Source: Comamonas resistens (GTDB lineage: Bacteria; Pseudomonadota; Gammaproteobacteria; Burkholderiales; Burkholderiaceae_C). From it: 64,000 nucleotides of DNA. The translations under genes were made by a program, and so were the position numbers. A model generated the notes under the pieces. That model was not told the origin of the DNA. It saw only the letters and a program-made list of their open reading frames with translations, and did not search any database. The stretch covers positions 1,736,001 to 1,800,000 of the forward strand of contig NZ_CP125947.1 in the NCBI RefSeq assembly GCF_030064165.1, in the 5' to 3' direction. Shown in pieces: positions 50,371 through 59,210 of the stretch (position 1 is its first letter; each line of letters begins with the position of its first letter).

Positions 50371-51048
50371 ATGACAACAGGACTGTTCATCAGTTTCGAG
50401 GGCATAGACGGTGCGGGCAAGTCCTCGCATATCGAAGGTCTGGCCCAGGCTTTTCGCGACCAGGGGCGCGTCGTGACCCTGACGCGCGAGCCCGGTGGCA
50501 CGCCCCTGGCGGAGAAGCTGCGTGCGCTGATGCTGCACGATGCCATGGACCCGCTGACAGAGGCGCTTATTGCCTTTGCGGCCCGGCGCGACCATCTGGT
50601 GCAGGTGATCGAGCCTGCGCTGGCACGTGGCGAGGTGGTCATCAGCGACCGTTTTACCGATGCCACATTTGCCTATCAGGGCGCTGGCCGGGGTTTTGAC
50701 TGGGATCAGCTATCGATTCTGGAGCGTATGGCGCAGACTGGTACTGCGCTGCAGGCGGATTTGACTCAAAATTTCATGCGTGAACCCGATATGACGCTGT
50801 GGTTCGATCTGCCGGCCGAAGTGGCGGCAGAGCGGCTGGCCACGGCCCGCGTGCCCGACCGTTTCGAGGCTCAGCCCGGTGAATTCTTTGCCCGCGTCGC
50901 CCAAGGCTATGCACGTCGTGCGCAAGCTGCGCCGCAGCGTTTTGTGCGCATCGATGCCAACAACAGCCGCCACGCCGTCTGGCAGCAGATCACCCAGGCG
51001 GTGATCCGCAAGGGCTGGCTGGCCTTTATGGTCGGGAACAAGCCATGA
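50371..51048 (+). CDS. tmk: Thymidylate kinase
   Basis: 225 residues. P-loop [27 protein letters not shown] (DRF/Y[TS] and LID-proximal region) and [17 protein letters not shown] are the family signatures. It phosphorylates dTMP to dTDP. The stop overlaps the holB start as ATGA, and mltG lies upstream. Confidence 0.95.
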   Translation: MTTGLFISFEGIDGAGKSSHIEGLAQAFRDQGRVVTLTREPGGTPLAEKLRALMLHDAMDPLTEALIAFAARRDHLVQVIEPALARGEVVISDRFTDATFAYQGAGRGFDWDQLSILERMAQTGTALQADLTQNFMREPDMTLWFDLPAEVAAERLATARVPDRFEAQPGEFFARVAQGYARRAQAAPQRFVRIDANNSRHAVWQQITQAVIRKGWLAFMVGNKP

Positions 51049-52079
51049 GTGAAACCTCGCCACAGGCCCCGTGGATTGGCATTCAGCGCAACCGCCTGCT
51101 GCAGCAGCGCGGCCATGCCTGGTTGCTGCAAGGCCCGTCGGGCCTGGGGCAGTATGAGCTGGGCCTGTCGCTGGTACGGGCCTGGCTGTGCGAGCAGCCC
51201 ACGGCCGAGGGCGCTTGCGGGCATTGCGGCAGCTGCCATGCGATCGATGTGCGTGCCCATGCCGATCTCTGCGTGCTCATGCCCGAGGTGCAGATGATGG
51301 CCCTGGGCTGGCCGCTGCCCGAAAAGGCCCAGGCCGATATCGACGACAAAAAACGCAAACCCAGCAAGGAAATCCGCGTGGAAGCCATGCGTGATGCCGT
51401 GGAGTTCTGCCAGCGCACCAGCGCGCGCGGCAAGGGCAAGGCCGTGCTGGTCTACCCGGCCGAGCAGATGAATGCCATCACGGCCAACGCCTTGCTCAAG
51501 ACGCTGGAGGAGCCGCCAGGAGATACCCGTTTTGTGCTGGCCAGCGAAGCTGCGCATCTGCTGTTGCCAACGATCCGCAGCCGCTGCCTGACTCACACCA
51601 TGACCTGGCCCACAGCGTCCGAGGCCTCCGCCTGGCTGAAGGCCCAGGGCTTGCAGCCAGAGGATGCCGCTGTTGCCCTGCAAGCCGCAGGCGGGCGTCC
51701 TGGTGATGCGCTGCGCATGTCTGCCGATGCGGGCAAGGCGGCGGCATGGTCCCAATTGCCGCGCCAGTTGGCCAAGGGGGATGTGGCGGCCCTGGCCGCA
51801 TTTGCCCCTGCCGATGCGGTGGAAGCGCTGCAGAAGATCTGTCACGACCTGATGGCCATCGCCTCCGGCGCCGGCCCGCGTTACTTCTCGGGGGCGGATC
51901 TTCCGGCCAAGCCGCTGTCCATGGCGCTGCTGGCGACCTGGTCGCGCGAGCTGATGCAGGCTGCGCGCACCGCCGACCATCCGTTCAATGCCGGCCTGAT
52001 GACCGAGGCACTGGCCGCCAGGGCGCGTGCCGTATTGATCTCGGGCAAGGTCGCCCGAGCCGGGAAGCCGGCCATCTGA
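51045..52079 (+). CDS. holB: DNA polymerase III subunit delta'
   Basis: 344 residues of the AAA+ clamp-loader type. The P-loop position reads [11 protein letters not shown] without the Lys, as normal for delta', which does not bind ATP. Zinc-binding cysteines appear in [12 protein letters not shown], and the sensor region in [19 protein letters not shown]. It forms the clamp loader with gamma/tau and delta. Its position after tmk matches many proteobacteria. Confidence 0.93.
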   Translation: MSETSPQAPWIGIQRNRLLQQRGHAWLLQGPSGLGQYELGLSLVRAWLCEQPTAEGACGHCGSCHAIDVRAHADLCVLMPEVQMMALGWPLPEKAQADIDDKKRKPSKEIRVEAMRDAVEFCQRTSARGKGKAVLVYPAEQMNAITANALLKTLEEPPGDTRFVLASEAAHLLLPTIRSRCLTHTMTWPTASEASAWLKAQGLQPEDAAVALQAAGGRPGDALRMSADAGKAAAWSQLPRQLAKGDVAALAAFAPADAVEALQKICHDLMAIASGAGPRYFSGADLPAKPLSMALLATWSRELMQAARTADHPFNAGLMTEALAARARAVLISGKVARAGKPAI

Positions 52080-52158
52080 GAGCGGTTTGGTGGGTGCTTG
52101 CCCAGGGTGTTAACCTAATGCCCTGCTGTTTTGCACCTCCACAGACTTTTTCTCCTCT

Positions 52159-52515
52159 ATGAATGCCATCAACACTCCCCGTCCCAGCGTGATGCAGCTG
52201 GCGATCAAGGAAAAGGTCGCCTTGTATGCGGCCTATATTCCGTTGTTTGCAGAAGGGGGGATCTTCGTGCCCACACAGCGAGACTACCGCCTGGGTGATG
52301 ATGTCTATGTGCTGCTGACCTTGCCTGAAGATCCCCAGCGCTATCCCGTCGCCGGCCGTGTGGCCTGGGTGACGCCGGAGCGGGCCTCGGGCAATCGCAC
52401 GCAGGGCGTGGGTCTTCAGTTTCCCAAGGATGCCAAGTCCGCCGAGCTCAAGGCCAAGATCGAGCAAATCCTGGGTACGGCCCTGAGCTCCGAGAAGCCC
52501 ACTCAAACAATTTAA
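52159..52515 (+). CDS. PilZ domain protein
   Basis: 118 residues. A short N-terminus (IKEKVALYAAYIPLFAEGGIFVPT) with the [FY]-x-x-x-x-G-G-[IM]-F PilZ pattern of the atypical type IV pilus protein, followed by GDDVYVLLTLPEDPQRYPVAGRVAWVTP. It lacks a clear RxxxR motif, so binding of c-di-GMP is uncertain. PilZ next to holB and tatD is common in beta- and gammaproteobacteria and is linked to type IV pilus assembly. Confidence 0.9.
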   Translation: MNAINTPRPSVMQLAIKEKVALYAAYIPLFAEGGIFVPTQRDYRLGDDVYVLLTLPEDPQRYPVAGRVAWVTPERASGNRTQGVGLQFPKDAKSAELKAKIEQILGTALSSEKPTQTI

Positions 52516-52591
52516 CCCCCTGAGCGGCTTTGCCGCTTCCCCCAAGGGGGACGACAGCCTCACTGCGGGGCGGCCCTTGCTCGCTGTCTCT
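52516..52591. repeat. GC-rich post-stop repeat, copy 2
   Basis: Begins CCCCCTGAGCGGC immediately after the pilZ stop codon TAA, then TTCCCCCAAGGGGGACGAC and ends CTCGCTGTCTCT. Matches copy 1 in layout and in the CCCCCTGAG, GGGGGACGAC and TGTCTCT blocks. Confidence 0.65.
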
Positions 52592-52642
52592 GAGCTGGAG
52601 CCTGCCTGTTTAATGAGAGGCTGACTTATTACAGATTTCGTG

Positions 52643-53461
52643 ATGTTCACCGATTCCCACTGCCATTTGAATTTTCCAGAGCTGAGTGCCAATCTCGCTC
52701 AAATCCGTGAGGCCATGGCCGCCGCCAAGGTCACGCGTGCGCTGTGCATCAGCACGACCATGGAAGAGTTTCCCGATGTGCATCAGCTGGCGCTGGACTA
52801 TGACAACTTCTGGGCCACGGTGGGTGTGCACCCCGATACCGAGGACATGACCGAGCCCACGGTGCAGGACCTGGTCGACCGCGCGGCGCTGCCGCGCGTG
52901 GTAGCCATCGGCGAAACCGGCCTGGATTACTACGGCATGGAAGACCGCAAGGGCGGCCGCACGATTGCCGATCTGGAGTGGCAGCGCGAGCGTTTTCGCA
53001 CGCATATCAAGGCTGCCCAGATCACGCAAAAACCGCTGGTCATCCATACGCGCAGCAGCTCCGACGATACGCTGGCCATTTTGCGCGAGTGCGGCGAGGC
53101 CGATGCCGCCACGCAGGCTGGCGGCGTTTTTCACTGCTTTACCGAGACCGAGGCCGTGGCCCGCGCTGCTCTGGACATGGGCTACTACATCTCCCTGTCG
53201 GGCATTGTGACCTTCAAGAACGCCCAGCATCTGCGCGATGTGGCGGCCTTTGTACCCCTGGACCGCCTGCTGATCGAGACGGACAGCCCTTATCTTGCGC
53301 CCGTGCCTTACCGCGGCAAGACCAATAATCCTTCCTACGTTCCCTTCGTGGCCAAGCAAATTGCCGAGGTGCGCGGCATCTCCGTAGAGGAAGTCGCTGC
53401 GGCCACCAGCGCCAATTTCGACCGCCTGTTCAAGGGCGTGACCTCCGGAGCCAGTGCATGA
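52643..53461 (+). CDS. TatD family metal-dependent hydrolase
   Basis: 272 residues from ATG 52643. HxH motif FTDSHCHLNF, the Glu in VAIGETGLDYYG, and ETDSPYLAPVPYRGKTNNPSY with the last Asp are those of TatD-type deoxyribonucleases/hydrolases. Metal ligands are His, His, Glu, His, His and Asp. Its last bases overlap the ankyrin gene start (ATGA). Confidence 0.93.
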   Translation: MFTDSHCHLNFPELSANLAQIREAMAAAKVTRALCISTTMEEFPDVHQLALDYDNFWATVGVHPDTEDMTEPTVQDLVDRAALPRVVAIGETGLDYYGMEDRKGGRTIADLEWQRERFRTHIKAAQITQKPLVIHTRSSSDDTLAILRECGEADAATQAGGVFHCFTETEAVARAALDMGYYISLSGIVTFKNAQHLRDVAAFVPLDRLLIETDSPYLAPVPYRGKTNNPSYVPFVAKQIAEVRGISVEEVAAATSANFDRLFKGVTSGASA

Positions 53462-54189
53462 CCCAGCTTTGCGCCGCCGCTATCGACTCCAAAACCACGC
53501 GCCGCCAGGCTTTGCACTGGCTGGGCGCAGCAGCGGTGACCGGAGTTGCCGGGCTGGCGTCGCCCGCCTGGGCCAATGCCTACGATGACTATTCGCGTGC
53601 CTTGGTCAGCGATAACGACAGGGCCATGGTGGATCTGATCTTTCGCGGCTTCGATCCCAACACGCTGGACACGCGCGGCCGCCCGGGGCTGGTTTCGGCG
53701 CTGCATCAGGACTCGCTCAGGGTTTTCGAGGTGCTGCTCAAGGCCCCCAAGGTCGATGTGAATCTGGCCTCCAAGCAGAACGAGACGCCGCTGATGATGG
53801 CCTGCATCAAGGGACATCTGGACCTGGTCAAACAACTGATTCAGCGCGGCGCCGACGTGAATCGTGAAGGCTGGGCGCCGCTGCACTATGCGGCCTCGGC
53901 CGATATGCCCCAGACACTGGACATTGTGAAGCTGCTGCTGGAAGAGAGCGCCTATATCGATGCGGCCTCGCCCAATGGCACGACGCCGCTGATGATGGCC
54001 GCCCAGTACAGCAGCGAGGCCGTGGTCAAGCTGCTGCTGCAGGAGGGGGCGGACATCACGCTGCGCAATCAGCGCAATATGACGGCGGCCGACTTTGCCA
54101 AGCTGGTGGATCGTCAGTACATGGCCGATCTGCTGGGCAAGGCCCTGCAGCACGAGCGCCGCACTCAGCCATCGCGCGGGACCTGGTAG
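53458..54189 (+). CDS. Exported ankyrin repeat protein
   Basis: 243 residues. The N-terminus has TTRRQALHWLGAAAVTGVAGLASPAWANA, a twin-arginine-like leader, so the mature protein should be periplasmic. Five or six ankyrin repeats follow (for example KQNETPLMMACIKGHLDLVKQLIQRGADVNREG and NGTTPLMMAAQYSSEAVVKLLLQEGADI). The start overlaps the tatD stop. Function unknown; ankyrin proteins act as binding scaffolds. This coupling to tatD recurs in my recollection of related genomes, but I have not checked it. Confidence 0.88.
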   Translation: MTQLCAAAIDSKTTRRQALHWLGAAAVTGVAGLASPAWANAYDDYSRALVSDNDRAMVDLIFRGFDPNTLDTRGRPGLVSALHQDSLRVFEVLLKAPKVDVNLASKQNETPLMMACIKGHLDLVKQLIQRGADVNREGWAPLHYAASADMPQTLDIVKLLLEESAYIDAASPNGTTPLMMAAQYSSEAVVKLLLQEGADITLRNQRNMTAADFAKLVDRQYMADLLGKALQHERRTQPSRGTW

Positions 54190-54220
54190 GAGCAGCTTGG
54201 CCGGCTCCCTATTTTTGTCA

Positions 54221-54298
54221 GGACTTACGCAAACAAGGATGCGCCAAGGACTGCTGCCCAGAGGCGAAGCTCTTGCCCGAGCCTGATTTGCGTATGCC
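54221..54298. repeat. 77-bp inverted-end element, copy C
   Basis: GGACTTACGCAAACAAGG at the left and ATTTGCGTATGCC at the right, with ATGCGCCAAGG and GGCGAAGCTCTTGCCCGAGCCTGA inside in blocks shared with copies A and B. It follows the ankyrin gene and abuts a copy of the AGCGCTT-type repeat and a terminator. Confidence 0.8.
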
Positions 54299-54302
54299 GT
54301 AT

Positions 54303-54324
54303 TTTGATAGCTGACAGCGCTCAA
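54303..54324 (+). repeat. TTTGATAGCTG/AGCGCTT family, truncated copy
   Basis: TTTGATAGCTGACAGCGC then TCAA: matches the left half of the family. It is directly followed by the terminator between the ankyrin and msbA genes. Confidence 0.55.
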
Positions 54325-54328
54325 TAAA

Positions 54329-54364
54329 AAAGGACTTCAAGCCTATTCAGGCCTGAAGTCCTTT
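54329..54364. terminator. Bidirectional terminator between ankyrin gene and msbA
   Basis: AAAGGACTTCA pairs with TGAAGTCCTTT, with an inner GCCT/AGGC stem. A-rich on the left and T-rich on the right (TTTGTTTAT). Convergent genes end on either side. Confidence 0.88.
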
Positions 54365-54385
54365 GTTTATGTGCGGTAGCAGCTC

Positions 54386-56239
54386 TTAAATTTGAGGCTC
54401 GCCCGGCGTGGCGCTGCGCACCTGGTTGTGCAAACGGGCATACAAACCGCCCAGGTCCATCAGTTCGGCATGCGAGCCTTGCTCGGCGATCTGGCCGCGC
54501 TCCATCACCACCACGCGGTCGGCATGCTCGATGGTGGACAGGCGGTGGGCAATCACGATCGTGGTGCGACCCTGCATCAAACGGTTCAGGGCTTCCTGCA
54601 CCAGGCGTTCGGATTCGTTGTCCAAGGCCGAGGTTGCCTCGTCCAGAATCAGGATAGGCGCATTCTTGTACAGCGCGCGGGCAATGGCCAGGCGCTGGCG
54701 CTGGCCGCCAGACAGCTGGCTGGCGTTATGTCCCACCAGGGTGTGCAGGCCCTGGGGCAGGTTGCGCACAAAGTCGCCGAGGTTGGCCGCTTCCAGGGCA
54801 GACCAGATGCGGGCTTCGTCGATGTCGGCACCCAGCGCCACATTGGCTGCCACGCTGTCGTTGAGCATGACCACATCCTGACTGACCAGGGCGAATTGCT
54901 GGCGCAGCGCATTCAGATCCCATTCGGGCAGCTGCACGCCGTCCAGCGTGATCTGGCCGCTGGTGGGCGAGAGAAAGCGCGGAAGCAGATTGACCAGCGT
55001 GGTCTTGCCGGCACCCGATGGGCCGACCAGGGCCACGACCTCACCGGCCTTGATGCTCAGGCTCAGACGCGACAGGGCGGGGGCCTTGTCCTCGCCGAAC
55101 TGCACGCTGACATTGCTCAGCTGCAGCGCGCCGCTGACGGTGCCTGTGGGCTTGAAACTGCCGCCTTGTTCATCGGTCGAGCCTTCGAGCAGGGACAGGC
55201 CGCGCTCCAGCGCAGCCACGCCGCGCGTGATGGGGTTGGCCACATCGGCCATGCGGCGAATCGGGGCGATCAGCATCAGCATGGCCGAGATGAAGGCGGC
55301 AAAGCCGCCCACCGTGACATCTTGCACGGCGCCTATGCCGTCTTCGCGGCTTTGCCAGAGGGCGATGCACAGAATCACCGACAGCGCAATCGATGCCAGC
55401 ACCTGGGTCAGCGGCGTCATGGCGGCCGAGGCAATCGTTGCCTTGGTATTGAGGCCGCGCAGCTGGCGGCTCAGCTCGCTGAAGCGCGACTGCTGGGACT
55501 GCTGGGCACCATGCAGGCGCACCATGCGGTGGGCCAGCACGTTCTCTTCCACCACATAGGCCAGCTGGTCGGTGGCGGTCTGGCTGCTCTTGGTGATGCG
55601 GTACAGGCGGCGCGACAGCGTCTTCATCACCCAGGCCACGCCAGGCACCATGAAGGCCACGATCAGCGTCAGCTGCCAGTTCAGATAGATCAGATAGCCG
55701 AGCAGCGCAATCAGCGTGAAGCCGTCGCGCGAGATGCTCATCATGGCCTGCACCAACTGTTGGGCGCCGGTCTGCACCTCATAGACGATGGTGTTGGACA
55801 GGGCGGAGGCCGACTGGCGCGAGAACAGGCTCATGTCGGCGGCCAGCAGCCGCTCGAACAGCTTCTGGCGCAGTGCCAGCATGCCGTCGTTGGTAATGCG
55901 TGCCAGTGCGTACTGGCCTGCAAACTGCGCCAGGCCACGAATCACGAACAGACCGATCAGAAACACCGGCACCGTCCACAGCGGCAGCGAACCTGCGGTG
56001 AAGCCGCTGTCCAGCAGTGGCTTGAGCAGGGCGGGCATGGCGGGTTCGGTGGCAGCGCCGATCAGCGTGGCGAAAATGGCAAGGCCCCAGGCCCAGCGCT
56101 GACCCGAGAAATAAGGCGTCAACCGTTTGAGGCGTTGCATCAGCGGCAGCTCGGCGGGATGGCTGGCCGCTGGTGGCTGAGGTGTGACGGGCGCTGTCTT
56201 GGCGTCGTCACCCGGTGGTGAGGGAGGGGTAGCTTGCAT
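54386..56239 (-). CDS. msbA: Lipid A export ABC transporter MsbA
   Basis: 617 residues: six-helix membrane domain (for example LIALLGYLIYLNWQLTLIVAFMVPG) and ATPase domain with Walker A GPSGAGKTTL, ABC signature LSGGQRQRLAIARAL and Walker B ILILDEATSALD. It flips lipid A core across the inner membrane. The N-terminal about 40 residues are Pro-rich. The gene is transcribed away from tolB. Confidence 0.93.
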   Translation of the reverse strand: MQATPPSPPGDDAKTAPVTPQPPAASHPAELPLMQRLKRLTPYFSGQRWAWGLAIFATLIGAATEPAMPALLKPLLDSGFTAGSLPLWTVPVFLIGLFVIRGLAQFAGQYALARITNDGMLALRQKLFERLLAADMSLFSRQSASALSNTIVYEVQTGAQQLVQAMMSISRDGFTLIALLGYLIYLNWQLTLIVAFMVPGVAWVMKTLSRRLYRITKSSQTATDQLAYVVEENVLAHRMVRLHGAQQSQQSRFSELSRQLRGLNTKATIASAAMTPLTQVLASIALSVILCIALWQSREDGIGAVQDVTVGGFAAFISAMLMLIAPIRRMADVANPITRGVAALERGLSLLEGSTDEQGGSFKPTGTVSGALQLSNVSVQFGEDKAPALSRLSLSIKAGEVVALVGPSGAGKTTLVNLLPRFLSPTSGQITLDGVQLPEWDLNALRQQFALVSQDVVMLNDSVAANVALGADIDEARIWSALEAANLGDFVRNLPQGLHTLVGHNASQLSGGQRQRLAIARALYKNAPILILDEATSALDNESERLVQEALNRLMQGRTTIVIAHRLSTIEHADRVVVMERGQIAEQGSHAELMDLGGLYARLHNQVRSATPGEPQI

Positions 56240-56527
56240 AAGCCCTCGATTCTAGGGCTTGGGTCAGGTCATTCGAGCTGGCCTTGTTTTGCAATCTGCC
56301 TGTAACTGGGTATAAGAGAAAAAGCCTACCGGCCGATGCCGGGCCGCTGTCACATTCGGAAAGAATTAGCTGGCAGCTCATGTATGCCAACTCTGGCATG
56401 CTCTTGTTTTGAAATAATTGTCGCACTTGCGTTTGATCACCCTACTGAGCACGTTCTTACATCAGCCAGTAGTCAGTGTGTGTAACATTCGCGCTTGTGT
56501 TTGTGCCGGGGTTTCCCGGAGATTTTG

Positions 56528-56548
56528 ATGGCTGCCAATGACACTTGA
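56528..56548 (+). CDS. Possible six-codon leader ORF overlapping the tolB start
   Basis: ATG GCT GCC AAT GAC ACT TGA (MAANDT). GGAG lies 6 bases upstream, ideally placed for this ATG and too far (16 bases) from the tolB ATG at 56538, which lies inside this mini-frame in another reading frame. Translation of the leader could deliver ribosomes to tolB. Alternatively tolB is simply weakly initiated. Confidence 0.3.
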   Translation: MAANDT

Positions 56549-57857
56549 CCGACTTCCATCCCTTTCCTCTTTAGCGGCAGGGCCGCATGCTTCACGCCGA
56601 GCCATGCTGGGCACTCTTGCTGCCGCTTCTGCGATGCCGGCAATGGCCCAGTTTCGCGTTGAAGTGACCGGTGTGGGCCTGACCCAGTTGCCTATCGCCA
56701 TTGCGCAGTTCAAGGGAGAGGGGGCAGCACCCCAGAAGATTTCGGCCATTATCCAGGCGGACCTTGAGCGCAGCGGCCAGTTTCGCGGCGTCGATGCTTC
56801 GGGCGTAGCCCTGGACGAAACCTCGCGCCCCGATGTGGCCATGTGGAAGCAAAAAGGCGCTGATGCGCTGGCATCGGGCAGCATCACCCGCCTGGCCGAT
56901 GGCCGCTGGGATGTGCGTTTTCGCCTGTGGGACGTTGTCAAGGGTGCCGATCTGGGTGGCCAGGGCTTTGCGGTCACGACCGGTGACCTGCGACTGGTGG
57001 CCCACCGCATTGCCGACTACATCTATGAAAAGCTCACGGGCGAGAAAGGCATTTTCTCCACCCGCATCGCCTATGTGACCAAGGCAGGCTCGCATTACCG
57101 TCTGTGGATTGCCGACGCCGATGGCGAAAACGCCCAATCTGCCCTGTCCAGCCCTGAGCCCATCATCTCGCCCGCCTGGGCGCCCAATGGCACGCAGCTG
57201 GCCTATGTGTCGTTTGAAGCGCGCAAGCCCGTGGTCTATGTGCACGATGTGGCCAGCGGCCACCGCCGCCTGCTGGCCAATTTCCGTGGCTCCAACAGCG
57301 CGCCAGCCTGGTCGCCCGATGGCAGCCGCCTGGCAGTGACGCTGAGCCGCGACGGTGGCTCCCAGCTCTATCTGCTCAGCGCCCAGGGCGGCGAGCCGCG
57401 CCGCCTGATGCAAAGCACAGGCATCGATACCGAGCCTTGCTTCTCCAGCGATGGCCGCACCATTTACTTCGTCAGCGATCGTGGCGGTGCGCCGCAGATC
57501 TACAAGGTCTCGGTGTCTGGCGGTAACGCCGAGCGCGTGACCTTCAACGGCAGCTACAACATCTCGCCCTCCATCAGCCCGGATGGCAAGTGGCTGGCCT
57601 ATATCTCCCGCGTGGGCGGCGCCTTCAAGCTGCAGGTCATGGATGTGGCCACCGGTACCGTCAACTCGGTGACCGATACCACGGCAGATGAAAGCCCCAG
57701 TTTTGCGCCCAACAGCCGACTCATCGTCTACGCCACCATCCAGGGCGGTCGCGAAGCGCTGATGACGACCACGCTGGACGGCAAGATCAAGGCACGCCTT
57801 GCAGGACAAGGTGGAGACATACGAGAGCCCGACTGGGGCCCGTTCCAGAAACATTGA
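56538..57857 (+). CDS. tolB: Tol-Pal system protein TolB
   Basis: 439 residues. A leader ending AMPAMAQ (preceded by SRRAMLGTL, twin-arginine-like), an N-terminal alpha/beta domain and a C-terminal six-blade propeller with repeated [SP]PAWSPDG-like units (ISPAWAPNGTQLAYVS, SAPAWSPDGSRLAVT, EPCFSSDGRTIYFVSDRGG, ISPSISPDGKWLAYIS). TolB is the periplasmic partner of Pal for outer-membrane integrity. tolQRA is not next to it in this window. The Shine-Dalgarno is distant (see leader ORF). Confidence 0.95.
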   Translation: MTLDRLPSLSSLAAGPHASRRAMLGTLAAASAMPAMAQFRVEVTGVGLTQLPIAIAQFKGEGAAPQKISAIIQADLERSGQFRGVDASGVALDETSRPDVAMWKQKGADALASGSITRLADGRWDVRFRLWDVVKGADLGGQGFAVTTGDLRLVAHRIADYIYEKLTGEKGIFSTRIAYVTKAGSHYRLWIADADGENAQSALSSPEPIISPAWAPNGTQLAYVSFEARKPVVYVHDVASGHRRLLANFRGSNSAPAWSPDGSRLAVTLSRDGGSQLYLLSAQGGEPRRLMQSTGIDTEPCFSSDGRTIYFVSDRGGAPQIYKVSVSGGNAERVTFNGSYNISPSISPDGKWLAYISRVGGAFKLQVMDVATGTVNSVTDTTADESPSFAPNSRLIVYATIQGGREALMTTTLDGKIKARLAGQGGDIREPDWGPFQKH

Positions 57858-57921
57858 TTTGAGTTGGTTCCTTTCCCTTTTCTAGTGATGAAGTCCGCTG
57901 TGGACTGTTCGGAGAAATCTC

Positions 57922-58449
57922 ATGTTGACTATCAAACGTCTTTCTTTGGCTTTGGCTGTGACTGCCCTGGTTGCAGGTTGCAGCTCGGGCGTTAAGCTCG
58001 ACGACAAGCCCGTCGATGGCTCGCTGACCAGCCAGGGCGCTGGCGCCAATGGCCAAGGCCAAAGCGGCGTGTCCGGTGTGGACCTCACCGGTTCTGCCGC
58101 CTCCAAGGCCGGCCCTCAGGGCGTCAGCCGTATCGTGTACTTCGACTTTGACAGCTACTCTGTCAAGGCCGATGCACAGCCCCAGATCGAAGCTCACGCC
58201 AAGTTCATCAAGGCCAATCCCTCGGCCAAGGTGCAACTGGAAGGTCATACCGACGAGCGCGGCGGTCGTGAATACAACCTGGCCCTGGGTCAAAAGCGCG
58301 CCGAAGCCGTGCGTCGCTCCCTGGGTCTGCTGGGTGTGAACGATTCCCAGGTCGAAGCCGTGAGCTATGGCAAGGAAAAGCCTGCCGTGGAAGGCCATAG
58401 CGAAGACGCTTACGCTCAAAACCGCCGCGTCGAAATCAACTACCGTTAA
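57922..58449 (+). CDS. pal: Peptidoglycan-associated lipoprotein Pal
   Basis: 175 residues. Lipobox LVAGCSS (Cys20) and an OmpA-like domain: VYFDFDSYSVKADAQPQIEAHAKF, VQLEGHTDERGGREYNLALGQKRAEAVRRSLGLLGV, and the final NRRVEINYR. Anchored in the outer membrane, it binds peptidoglycan and TolB. The TAA overlaps the next gene by one base (TAATG). Confidence 0.96.
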   Translation: MLTIKRLSLALAVTALVAGCSSGVKLDDKPVDGSLTSQGAGANGQGQSGVSGVDLTGSAASKAGPQGVSRIVYFDFDSYSVKADAQPQIEAHAKFIKANPSAKVQLEGHTDERGGREYNLALGQKRAEAVRRSLGLLGVNDSQVEAVSYGKEKPAVEGHSEDAYAQNRRVEINYR

Positions 58450-59210
58450 TGATGCAGCAGGCTTTGTTGACTCTCCGTCATGCAACGCTGCCCAAGCTGG
58501 TGGCGGCTGGACTGCTGGCTGGTTCTGCCCTCAGTGCTCATGCAGCCCTGTTTGGTGATGACGAGGCGCGCCGCGCCATCATCGAACTGCGCCAACGCGT
58601 TGACAGCCTGCAGCAATCGCAGGAGCAGACCCGTCGCAGCCTGCTGGATCTGCAATCGCAGATCGAAGCGCTGAAGTCGGAGCAGGCGAAGCTGCGTGGG
58701 CAGAACGAGCAACTGACCCGTGATTCGGCCGAGTTGCAGCGCGGGCAGAAGGAACTGGCCAAGGGCCTTGACGAGCGCTTGCGCCAGTTCGAGCCTGTGA
58801 CAGTCAATGTGGACGGCCAGGACTTCGCGGCCGATCGCAACGAGCAGCAGGACTTCGAGCAGGCTCTGGGTCTGTTCCGTTCGGGCAAGTTTCCTGAGGC
58901 CGGTCAGGCATTCGCGGCTTTTCTGCGCCAATGGCCCAAGAGCGGCTACACCCCTTCGGTGCGCTTTTGGCTGGGCAACTCGCAGTACGCCACGCGGGAC
59001 TACAAGAATGCCATTGGCAACTTTCGCTCCGTCATGACGAATGCTCCCATGCATGCGCGAGCACCGGAGGCGGCCCTGTCCATTGCCAATTGCCAGGTGG
59101 AACTCAAGGACACCAAGGCAGCGCGCAAGACTCTGGAAGATCTGCTGCAAGCCTATCCCAACTCGGAGGCGGCAGGCATTGCCAAGTCCAAGCTGGCGAC
59201 GCTCAAGTGA
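58449..59210 (+). CDS. cpoB: Cell division coordinator CpoB (YbgF)
   Basis: 253 residues. Signal peptide ending SALSAHA, an N-terminal coiled coil (ELRQRVDSLQQSQEQTRRSLLDLQSQIEALKSEQ), a short linker and C-terminal TPR motifs (DFEQALGLFRSGKFPEAGQAFAAFLRQWPKSGYTPSVRFWLGNSQYATRDY). CpoB links Tol-Pal to septal peptidoglycan synthesis. The ATG overlaps the Pal stop; a second ATG follows immediately. Confidence 0.92.
   Translation: MMQQALLTLRHATLPKLVAAGLLAGSALSAHAALFGDDEARRAIIELRQRVDSLQQSQEQTRRSLLDLQSQIEALKSEQAKLRGQNEQLTRDSAELQRGQKELAKGLDERLRQFEPVTVNVDGQDFAADRNEQQDFEQALGLFRSGKFPEAGQAFAAFLRQWPKSGYTPSVRFWLGNSQYATRDYKNAIGNFRSVMTNAPMHARAPEAALSIANCQVELKDTKAARKTLEDLLQAYPNSEAAGIAKSKLATLK

Noticed and set aside
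54392..56221. 609-codon open frame antisense to msbA
   Set aside because: Same reason; the sense frame has all ABC transporter motifs.
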